Shown here piece after piece: positions 7,799 to 15,800 of a stretch of 46,136 nt of DNA. The DNA comes from Neoroseomonas rubea (GTDB lineage Bacteria > Pseudomonadota > Alphaproteobacteria > Acetobacterales > Acetobacteraceae). The stretch lies in assembly GCF_016106015.1 (NCBI RefSeq), contig NZ_JACADQ010000010.1, positions 1 through 46,136 on the forward strand, read 5' to 3'. Each line of letters starts with the position of its first letter. The stretch's first letter is position 1. Both the position numbers and the translations under genes were made by a program. The notes below the pieces were generated by a model, which saw nothing but the letters and a program-made list of their open reading frames with translations, ran no database searches and was not told the DNA's origin.

Positions 7799-9238
7799 TC
7801 AGGGAAGCCCCGCGATGGTCGCGGCGCAGTCGATCACGCCATGGCCGGTGCGGAGGTTCCAGCCCGCGCTGCCGTCCATCTGCCGCGCGGTCTTTCGCAG
7901 ATGCCCGAACAGCGCGTCGCTCGGCACGACGGAATCGTGCCAGCGGGTGCGCAGCGCCGCCACCACGCCGGCGGCAACGGCGGATGCGGCTGAGGATCCC
8001 GTGGCGCGCGGGTAGGGTGCCTCGGGCGTGCGGAAATGGCTTGGCGCGGCGAGGTCCGGCTTCCGCTGCGGATGGCCGTGATACTGCGCGAACTGGCCGG
8101 GCCCCTGGGAGGAATAGCCGGCCCAGATGCCATCCGCCCGTACCGCGCCCACGGTCAGCACGCTGTCGAGCGAATTGGCGCCGAGGATGCTGCGCCCCGG
8201 CCCGATCAGCCGCGGCGCGCAGCGGGTATCGGGCCCGAATTCACCGCAATTGCCGGCGGCGAAGACGATGGCGGCATGTGGCGCCGCGGCATCGATGGCG
8301 CAGGCGACCCAGTGATACGGGTTCCTGGAGTATTCGCCCGGCACCGTCTCCCCACGCGCATCGTAGATGCTCCAGGCATTCACCAGGACCCAGCGGCCGT
8401 CGAAGCGCGGGTCGTGCTTGCCGAGGATGCGGATGTCGCGGCTGATGCTCGTGATCGCGCCGAAAGCGTCGCTGAGGAAGGCCGGCAGGTTGCCGAGGAT
8501 GCGCGAGGGGATCAGCGGGCAGTCGAAGATCAGCGCCTGCGGCGCCAGCGCCTGGATGGTGCGCGCGATCATGGTGCCGTGCGTGTTGGTGCCCGTTGCC
8601 GTGCCCGGCAGCGGCCCGCCCGGCTTGGACCAGCCGCCGGCGAAGCGCGAAGGGTCGAGCAGCCGGTCGGCCGCCAGGCCCTGGTCGATGACCACCACCT
8701 TCACGTCCTTGCCGTCCAGGCCCTTGGCGGCGAGCGCCCCGGCATGGATCAGCGCTCGCGCATGGTCGAAGGTCGCGAAGTCATTGCCCTCCCCCCTGCC
8801 GGGGACCCAGTGCAGGGCGGGGGAGATGCGGAGGTCGCTCACCACCTCGTCGAAGCGGCCGAAGATGCGCTCCGCGCCTTCGCGGAAGAGGGCGGCGGCC
8901 TTCTCGTCAGCAAAGGCGAGGGCGAAGGCGGCTTCCTCCGGCGCGGCCCGCGCCGCGGCGTGGCGCGCCGCGAGCTCCTTCTCGCGCTCGAGCGTCAGGG
9001 TCCAATCGGCCAGTGGCAGATGGGTGACGGCGAAGGCCGGGCCGTCCTTGGTCGCCAGCCGGCCCAGCCCAGGTATGCCGTCCGGCCCGGCGATGATTGC
9101 GTCGATCGCATCCAGCCGGCGAGCCAGGTAGGCGTCCCGCAGCGCCGATTTGTCCGCCTTGAGGAAGGGCGGGTCGCGGAAGACGAAGTTGCGGCGCACC
9201 GGCAATGGCCGCCGCCGCTGTTCCGGATAGCCCTCCAT
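7799..9238 (-). CDS. S8-family serine peptidase (subtilase), apparently without signal peptide
   Basis: This is a 479-residue subtilisin-fold protease. All catalytic positions are visible: Asp185 in VVVIDQG, His220 in NTHGTMIAR, the oxyanion Asn330 in AAGNCG, and Ser416 in TGSSAAS. About 175 residues precede the catalytic core. They are Ala/Arg/Glu-rich, hold no signal peptide or membrane segment, and may act as a pro-region or partner-binding domain. The lack of an export signal is unusual for the family and suggests cytoplasmic action or a non-Sec route. It lies alone between the Crp-like gene (33-base gap) and the divergent cyclase gene. The substrate is unknown. Confidence 0.9.
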   Translation of the reverse strand: MEGYPEQRRRPLPVRRNFVFRDPPFLKADKSALRDAYLARRLDAIDAIIAGPDGIPGLGRLATKDGPAFAVTHLPLADWTLTLEREKELAARHAAARAAPEEAAFALAFADEKAAALFREGAERIFGRFDEVVSDLRISPALHWVPGRGEGNDFATFDHARALIHAGALAAKGLDGKDVKVVVIDQGLAADRLLDPSRFAGGWSKPGGPLPGTATGTNTHGTMIARTIQALAPQALIFDCPLIPSRILGNLPAFLSDAFGAITSISRDIRILGKHDPRFDGRWVLVNAWSIYDARGETVPGEYSRNPYHWVACAIDAAAPHAAIVFAAGNCGEFGPDTRCAPRLIGPGRSILGANSLDSVLTVGAVRADGIWAGYSSQGPGQFAQYHGHPQRKPDLAAPSHFRTPEAPYPRATGSSAASAVAAGVVAALRTRWHDSVVPSDALFGHLRKTARQMDGSAGWNLRTGHGVIDCAATIAGLP

Positions 9239-9344
9239 GCGCCATGCCTCCCGCGCCGTCCGCCAGCCTATCCTTGCACTGTCGGCGTGTTTCAGGAAAT
9301 GTCGGAGCTATTCGCAAGGGGCAGGACCGGGGACGCAGCGGGCG

Positions 9345-11141
9345 ATGTCGGCCGACCATCTCGCGCGCAGTCTGGACCTGGATGCCGCGACAGGCGTCCG
9401 GCGTTTCGCCGCCTTCGCCTTCGCGGACGTGGTCGGCTACACGATCCTGATGGCGACCGAGGAAGGTCGCACCCATCGACGCTGGATGGCGGCGCTGGAC
9501 GGCATCCTCCGCCCGCTCGCCGGCACGCATGACGGCCGCATCGTGAAGTCGACCGGGGATGGGGTTCTGGCGGAATTCCGGACGCCTGCAGGGGCGCTCG
9601 CCTGGGCGCTGGACGTACAGACGCGCCTGGCCGCGGCGGACGGGGCGGAGCCGGAGGCGCCGACGCTCGCGCTGCGCATAGCGCTTCACATGGGTGAGAT
9701 CACCGCGACCGATCACGATATATACGGGGCCGGGGTGAACCTCGCCGCGCGGCTGCAGGAACATGCGCCGGCCGGTGGGGTGCTGATGAGCACCGATGTC
9801 CATGCGGCGGTCGCCGCGCGCCTGCCGCGGCCGGCGCGCGACCTCGGGCTCATCGTCCTCAAGCACCTGGCCGACCCCGAGCGCGCCTTCGTGCTCGACC
9901 CGGAGGTGCCGCCGGCGCGGCTGCCGAGCCCGCCCGATGTCTCGCCGCTGCCATCCCTCGCGGTTCTGCCGCTGCGCAATCTCGGCGGCGATCCGCAGGA
10001 CGACTACTTCGCCGATGGCGTGGTGGAGGACATCGTCGTCTCGCTCGGCAACCTGCGGGAACTGATGGTGGTCTCGCGCTCCTCGACCCTCGCCTGGCGC
10101 GGGCGGGACGCCGACCCGCGGGAGGTCAGCCGCGCGCTTGGCGTGCGCTACGTCGTCAGCGGCAGCGTGCGCCGCGCCGGGCGGGACCTGCGCGTTCAGA
10201 TCGAGCTGTCGGATGCGCAGACCGGCACGCGGCTCTGGGGCGATCGGGCGGAGGCCACGGGCGGCGAGTTGTTCGTGCTGCAGGACCGGATCGTCGAGCG
10301 CATCGTCGCCGGCGTCGCCCCACATGTCCGCGCGGCCGAACTGCAGCGCGCGCTGCGCAAGCGGCCGGAAAGTTTCACCGCCTACGACCTGACGCTGCGT
10401 GGCCTGTCATTGATCCATGACCTCGACCGCGAACGCTTCACCGAGGCGCGCGCGCTGTTCGGCCGGGCCATGGCGCACGACCCAGGCTTTGCCCTGCCGA
10501 CGGCCTGGGCGGCACGCTGGCACAGCATCTATGTCGGTCAGGGATGGTCGCCGAACCCGCGCATCGACATGGAGGAGGCCGCCGCCCTGTCGGCGCGCGC
10601 CATCGAACTCGACCGGCAGAACGCGCTGGCGCTCGCGACCTGCGCGCATGTCCGCTCCTTCCTGATGCACGACTACGACGCGGCGCTGGTCTTCTTCGAG
10701 CGGGCGCTCTCGGTCGGTCCGAACAATGCGCTCGCCTGGCTGCTCTCCTCCGCGACCCTGTCCTATGTCGGCCGGACGGAGGAGGCGATCCGCCATGCCG
10801 AGCACGGGCTCAGGCTGTCACCTTTCGACCAGAACCTGTTCTCCTACTACAATCTTCTGGCGATCGCGCATTACTGCCATGGGAACATCGCCGAGGCGCT
10901 GCGCTGGTGTCGCCTGTCCGACGCCGAGACCCCGCGATTCACATCGAACCTTCGGGTCCTGATCGCCGCCCTGGTCGCGGCGGGCCAGGAAAGTGACGCG
11001 CGTCACGCCGCGCAACGCCTGCTGCAGCTGGAGCCCGCCTTTTCTCTTGCCGAGTATGAGCGATCCCGCATGCCCTATCGCGATCCGAAGATCCGTGCGC
11101 GCGTCCTTGCGGATCTGCGTGCGGCGGGGCTGCCGGAATGA
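9345..11141 (+). CDS. Class III adenylate/guanylate cyclase with TolB-like and TPR regions
   Basis: This protein has about 598 residues. Residues 20-190 form a class III cyclase domain with metal-binding Asp28 (FADVVGY) and Asp72 (STGDGVLAEF) and the transition-state pair Asn132/Arg136 in GAGVNLAARL, so it looks active. Residues about 205-330 resemble the TolB N-terminal-like region seen in such cyclases (LAVLPLRNLGGDPQDDYFADGVVEDI). The rest is a TPR-type helical array. There is no membrane segment. The frame is open to 9237, but ATG at 9345 gives the cyclase domain a normal N-terminus. The promoter must lie in the short divergent gap to the protease. The Crp-like regulator nearby is a candidate receiver of its product. 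Confidence 0.92.
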   Translation: MSADHLARSLDLDAATGVRRFAAFAFADVVGYTILMATEEGRTHRRWMAALDGILRPLAGTHDGRIVKSTGDGVLAEFRTPAGALAWALDVQTRLAAADGAEPEAPTLALRIALHMGEITATDHDIYGAGVNLAARLQEHAPAGGVLMSTDVHAAVAARLPRPARDLGLIVLKHLADPERAFVLDPEVPPARLPSPPDVSPLPSLAVLPLRNLGGDPQDDYFADGVVEDIVVSLGNLRELMVVSRSSTLAWRGRDADPREVSRALGVRYVVSGSVRRAGRDLRVQIELSDAQTGTRLWGDRAEATGGELFVLQDRIVERIVAGVAPHVRAAELQRALRKRPESFTAYDLTLRGLSLIHDLDRERFTEARALFGRAMAHDPGFALPTAWAARWHSIYVGQGWSPNPRIDMEEAAALSARAIELDRQNALALATCAHVRSFLMHDYDAALVFFERALSVGPNNALAWLLSSATLSYVGRTEEAIRHAEHGLRLSPFDQNLFSYYNLLAIAHYCHGNIAEALRWCRLSDAETPRFTSNLRVLIAALVAAGQESDARHAAQRLLQLEPAFSLAEYERSRMPYRDPKIRARVLADLRAAGLPE

Positions 11142-11166
11142 AGACCCCCGTTTGCAGGAGCAGCCG

Positions 11167-12189
11167 ATGAGCGGCATAGGTCCATCCGATTCGTCCGACA
11201 GCAGCGACTCCTCGGACAGCAGCGACTCGTCCGACAGCAGCGATTCCTCCGGGACGGGCGGGGGCCGCGGCAGGTCGTCGGCCCGGCCCATCGGGATTTC
11301 TCCCGACCTGCGGCGCGAACCTGGCGAGACCTGGTTCCGCGGCAATCGCTGGCCGCCGCAGGATGTCGAGCCGCTGCTAAAGACCTGGTCGCTGAGCGCG
11401 GCGCCACCCGCCTTCCGGCCTGACGACTGGTCCTTCACCCATTTCGCGGTCGCCGCGCAGACGGAATTCGCCTCGGGCGCGGGCGGCGACTGGCGGACCA
11501 TCACCCTCCCCGCTCCGCCCGGCGCGCAGGCCGAGATCGATGCGGAGCTCACGGAGCTCTGCGAGATCGCTGAGTTCCGCGCGGGCGTGCTGGCCGAGGC
11601 GATGGAGCAGCGCGACAACGTCCTCGGCTATTTCCGCGGCCTGCTGACCTTCAAGGGCGGCACGCACCCCTGGACCGTGCGGCTGTGCCAGGCCGCGATC
11701 CGCGTCGGCCAGTTCATGGTCATGGGACAGAAGGCCAAGTACATGCGCGCCCGCCCGTCGCGCCTGATGCCGGCGCTGATGCCGCCGGTCGATCCGCCCG
11801 GCCACCCCGCCTATCCGAGTGGGCACGCGACCCAGGCCTATCTCCTCGCGCTCGCGCTGGGCGAAGTGCTGCCTGATGTCGCGACCGGCCAAGGGTTGGG
11901 CGGCGCTCGGGCGCCTGTCAGCGTGGCCGAGGTGGGCAATGTCGCGGGATCGATCATGACGAAGGTCTCAAGCCTGCCGAATGTGGCGGGCCGCATGGAC
12001 CTATCGCCGCACTGGCGGATCGCTGAACGGATCGCGCGCAACCGGGAAGTGATCGGCGTGCATTTCCCGAGCGACTCCGAGGCGGGGCTGCGCCTGGCGG
12101 TAATGACCTGGGCCATGCTGCGTACCTGCCCGCTGATGGGCGCGGCGGGTACAGGGGCGCTCGACCGCGCTCGCGCGGAGTGGGTCTGA
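11167..12189 (+). CDS. PAP2-superfamily / vanadium-haloperoxidase-like protein with SDS-repeat N-terminus
   Basis: This 340-residue protein belongs to the PAP2 fold. The three phosphate/vanadate-binding motifs are present: KAKYMRARP (K-x6-RP, about 189-197), YPSGHATQ (PSGH, about 217-220), and RNREVIGVHFPSD (R-x5-H-x3-D, about 293-303). The soluble, phosphate-binding layout resembles non-membrane vanadium-dependent haloperoxidase relatives. Residues 7-28 are seven SDS triplets, encoded partly by three 18-base tandem repeats. A Gly/Arg linker follows. I chose ATG 11167 (CAGGAG upstream) rather than the longer frame from 10993, which overlaps the cyclase gene. It may be co-transcribed with the cyclase (25-base gap). 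Phosphatase versus peroxidase activity cannot be told. Confidence 0.85.
   Translation: MSGIGPSDSSDSSDSSDSSDSSDSSDSSGTGGGRGRSSARPIGISPDLRREPGETWFRGNRWPPQDVEPLLKTWSLSAAPPAFRPDDWSFTHFAVAAQTEFASGAGGDWRTITLPAPPGAQAEIDAELTELCEIAEFRAGVLAEAMEQRDNVLGYFRGLLTFKGGTHPWTVRLCQAAIRVGQFMVMGQKAKYMRARPSRLMPALMPPVDPPGHPAYPSGHATQAYLLALALGEVLPDVATGQGLGGARAPVSVAEVGNVAGSIMTKVSSLPNVAGRMDLSPHWRIAERIARNREVIGVHFPSDSEAGLRLAVMTWAMLRTCPLMGAAGTGALDRARAEWV
11194..11247 (+). repeat. Three 18-base tandem repeats encoding SDSSDS
   Basis: Three adjacent 18-base units (11194-11211, 11212-11229, 11230-11247) differ at only one or two positions and each encode Ser-Asp-Ser-Ser-Asp-Ser within the PAP2-like gene. Because the unit is a multiple of three, copy-number change would lengthen or shorten the acidic tail without a frameshift. 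Confidence 0.9.
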
Positions 12190-12860
12190 ACGCGTCGGGA
12201 AGCTTGGCGCCTGCCGCCCGGCGCAGAGCCGATTTCCATCCCCGGCCATGCGCGCGATGTCCGATGGGCTCGCACGCCCCGGCCACTGTTTCGCGCCCGG
12301 GGGACGACAGGCTGAGGCGGTGCCGTCGCCTGGTTAGGTGCTGGGTCCCGGTGCGTGGACTGGGCGGCGTCCACCTGTCTGGTCCGGGCCCTGGTTTTCC
12401 CATCGTGACACGGCTGATCGGTGCGAATTCGATCCAGGCCGATTCGTATCGATACCGCCTGGAGACATGCGGATTCGACCGCGGGTGTGTCGCAAACAGT
12501 GCGAACGTACCGATTTGTGAGAATTCCCGCGCGTGTACCGGGCTCACGCACAAACCGCATATGGTGTGGATACGGGAAATCCCGCCCCATATGTAGGGTA
12601 AGCCCCCGCGATTTCGTGTGCGGTTGCACAATTGTCCAGTCGGGTTCGCCTTATGGCTGTATCCGTCAAGAGAAAAGCGAAAAAGCAGATCATCACAATT
12701 TCGTGAGGCGCCAGGCTGTCGGTGGCGCGATCACGATTTTGCGCGCTTCAATTGGGGACACGAAGCGAAGAAAAGCTCAGCCCGTTCCCCCGTCTCGCCG
12801 GCTGAGCGCAAGTTCTCATGTTGTCGTGCGCTGCCGTGCAAAAGACGGAGGGGAGAACCT
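12190..12860 (+). promoter_or_regulatory. 671-base gap upstream of the RTX-deacetylase; probable regulatory region
   Basis: I see no convincing gene here. Open frames exist but lack ribosome sites and the codon bias of the neighbours. From about 12400 the DNA is clearly more AT-rich than its surroundings. It holds a dyad at 12434-12462 (CCAGGC and GCCTGG arms around the palindrome GTATCGATAC). It also has a near-repeat TGCGAATTCGAT (12422) and TGCGGATTCGAC (12468), two CATATG sites, and several CACAATT-type motifs. The ribosome site GGAGGGGAG lies just before ATG 12861. The length and composition fit a long promoter or leader with several operator sites for the Pel-type locus. No specific regulator can be named. 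Confidence 0.5.
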
Positions 12861-15800
12861 ATGTCTGGATCATCGATCCTCGTCGACGGCCTTATGTCCG
12901 ATTGGACATTCGCAGATCGCCTCGGTTATCCGACGAACTGGGTTAGCGGATACGACATCTACGGCCGGATCGAGGGCGGAACGCTTTATATGGCGATCGT
13001 CGCTCCGGTGCAGATCGGCGCGAATACGACGATTTGGTTGAATACGGACCAGAACGCAGCGACCGGCTTTCAGATTTTCGGGAACGCCGGCGGCGCTGAG
13101 TACAACATCGACTTCGGCGCCGGTGGCGTTCCGTTTCTCTATACCGGCAACGCTGGCGAGGTCCTCGTCGGTGGCGCGAGCGTCCAGTACGCCAGGAGCG
13201 CCGACGGCAAGACGGTCGAACTTGCGGTTCAGCTCACATCGCTGAACGACACCATCGCCCCGGCGATGGACGTCCTGATCGACGTCAACAACACCTCCTT
13301 TGTGCCGGGGAGCTTCTACGGCGCGCCCTATACCGTCGCGCCGAGCGGCTCGAACGGCTCCGCGATGAAGGTCGCGATCGTCTACTCCGAAACGACCGCG
13401 TACAAGTTCTTCGGCGGCGACGCGGTTAGCCAGACGCCCTCGACCGCCTACACGCAGCTCTTCGCCTCGGCCCAGTACCAGGCGGCGATGGCGGGCGTGC
13501 CTTACGACATCCTGACGGAAGCGGACCTCACCGACATCTCGAAGCTGTCGCAGTACGACAGCATCATTTTCCCGTCTTTCTCGCATGTGGACAGCACGAA
13601 GGTCGGCGCCATCACCAGTGCGCTGACGAGTGCGGTCTACGACTACGGCGTCGGCCTGATCACCGCCGGCAATTTCATGACGAACGACCAGACGGGCGGC
13701 GCGATCACGGGCGACTCCTACAGCCGGCTGAAGCAGCTGATGGGGCTTCAGCTCGTCTCCTCCGACGGCACGCTGACGCAGATCGATGTCAAGGCGACCG
13801 CCTCGACCAACCCCATCGTCGATGATCTGGCCACGGGCGAGACCATCCGCACCTACACCAACGTCTTCGGCCCGATCGGCACGCAGACCTTCGGCGTGCT
13901 CAACGGCGTGCCCTACGAGGTGCTCGCGACGCAGACGCTGACCGACCTTGAGACTGGCGTGCAGACTACCACCAACGCGATCTACACGACCGTTACCGGC
14001 GGGCGGAACGTACACTTCGCGACGGAAGGCATGCTCGCGGACAACAACCTGCTGTCCCGCGCACTCGACTGGGTGGTGTCGAACCCGGTCGCGCCGGAAG
14101 TTCGGCTGGAAATCAGCCGCCACACCGCGATTTTCGGCTCCCGCAACGACATGGACCAGTCGCAGGAGATCGTCACCGTCAATCCGCCTGGTAACGAGCC
14201 CGGCATCTACGACGTGATGATGGAGATCCTGGAGCGCTGGAAGACGCAGTACAACTTCGTCGGCTCGTACTACCTCAATGTCGGCGACGATCTGAGCCTG
14301 TCCGGCGACAACGGCGTGACTGACGGCGTCGGCACCGACTGGTCGGTCTCCAAGCCCTACTATGACCGTCTGCTTGCGCTCGGGAACGAGCTCGGCTCGC
14401 ACTCCTACTCGCACCCCTTCGACACGAACCTGCTGACGCAAACGGAGCTGCAGCAGGAATTCGAGTGGTCGAAGACGGTCCTTCAGAACAACATGCCAGG
14501 GCTGACCATCGCCGGGGCGGCTATCCCCGGCATGCCGCAGACGACGGCCGTTTCGCTCAAGGTGCTGGAATACTACGACTACCTTACCGGCGGGAACGCC
14601 ATGGTGGGGGCGGGCTATCCCGGCGCCTTCGGCTATCTGACGCCGGACACGACCAAGGGCATCTATATCGCCCCGAACATCTCCTCGGACTTCACCCAGA
14701 CCGGCTGGAAGAACCTCACATTTGAGCAGGCCGCCGCAGGCTGGCTCAAGGAATGGAACGACGCGATCCGCCTGGCCGACCTGCCGGTGGTGGTATTCCC
14801 GTGGCACGACTACGGGCTGACCGGCTGGAACACCGACTACGGCAACCCGAACGGCAAGGTCTACGGCAACGAGCAGATGTTCCTGCCGTTGATCGAGGCC
14901 GCCTACAACTATGGTGCCGAGTTCGTGACGCTGGCCGACCTTGCCGCGCGGCTCGCCGCCTTCGAACAGGCGACGCTGAACTACACGTTCGACGCCGTCG
15001 CGGACACCATCACTGGCGCGGTGACCGGCGCGCTCGGTACCTTCCAGCTCGATCTCGACACCCAGATCGCGAGCGTCTCGATCGGTGGTGCCGCCTGGTA
15101 CGCCTACGATGGCGACAGCGTCTTCCTGCCCGCAGGCGCAAGCAACTTCACCATCACGCTCGGCGCGACGCCGGTCGACGTGACCCGCATCGTGCAGCTG
15201 CCCGCGCGCGGTCACCTGATCTCCGTCGCCGGCGATGGCTCGAACCTCTCCTTCGCCCTGAACGGCGAGGGCAAGGTCATCGTCGACCTGAAGACCTTCG
15301 CCGCCAGCGAATTCGCGGTGTCGGTGACGGGTGCTACGGTCACGAAGCTGCAGGACGGCATGCTGGAGCTGCTCCTGCCCAGCCTCGGTCTGCACAATGT
15401 GGCGGTGAACCTCGTGCCCCCGACGGGCCTCATCGCCGCACCGGCGATCGCGGATGTCGCCACCAACCTCACCCGTTCACTGATCACCGGCACCGCTTCG
15501 GCCGGCGCGACCGTGACGGTGACGGAAGGTGCAGCGACGCTCGGCACCGTGGTGGCCGACGGATCCGGCGCATGGTCGCTTTCCGTGGCGCCGCTGTCGA
15601 ACACCATCCATACGCTGAACGTGGTCGCGATCGGCGCTGGCGGCATCGTCCGCGAAGGTGGCGTGGCGCGCATCGGCACGACCGCCAACGAGTCGCTGAC
15701 CGGAACGCAGAATGGCGACCTGCTGCTTGGCGCGGCGGGCAATGACACGCTGGATGGCGGGTCGGCGGCCGATACCATGAAGGGCGGCACGGGCAACGAC

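Noticed and set aside
10993-11166. N-terminal extension of the PAP2-like gene
   Set aside because: It overlaps the 3' end of the cyclase gene and lacks a ribosome site. ATG 11167 has CAGGAG just upstream.
12618-12860. 81-codon N-terminal extension of the RTX-deacetylase from GTG 12618
   Set aside because: The extension is Arg/Lys/Ser/Cys-rich with no domain, while GGAGGGGAG lies at the correct distance from ATG 12861.
12870-15395. 841-codon open frame on the minus strand
   Set aside because: It is the antisense shadow of the RTX-deacetylase gene, with composition typical of a shadow frame and no motif.
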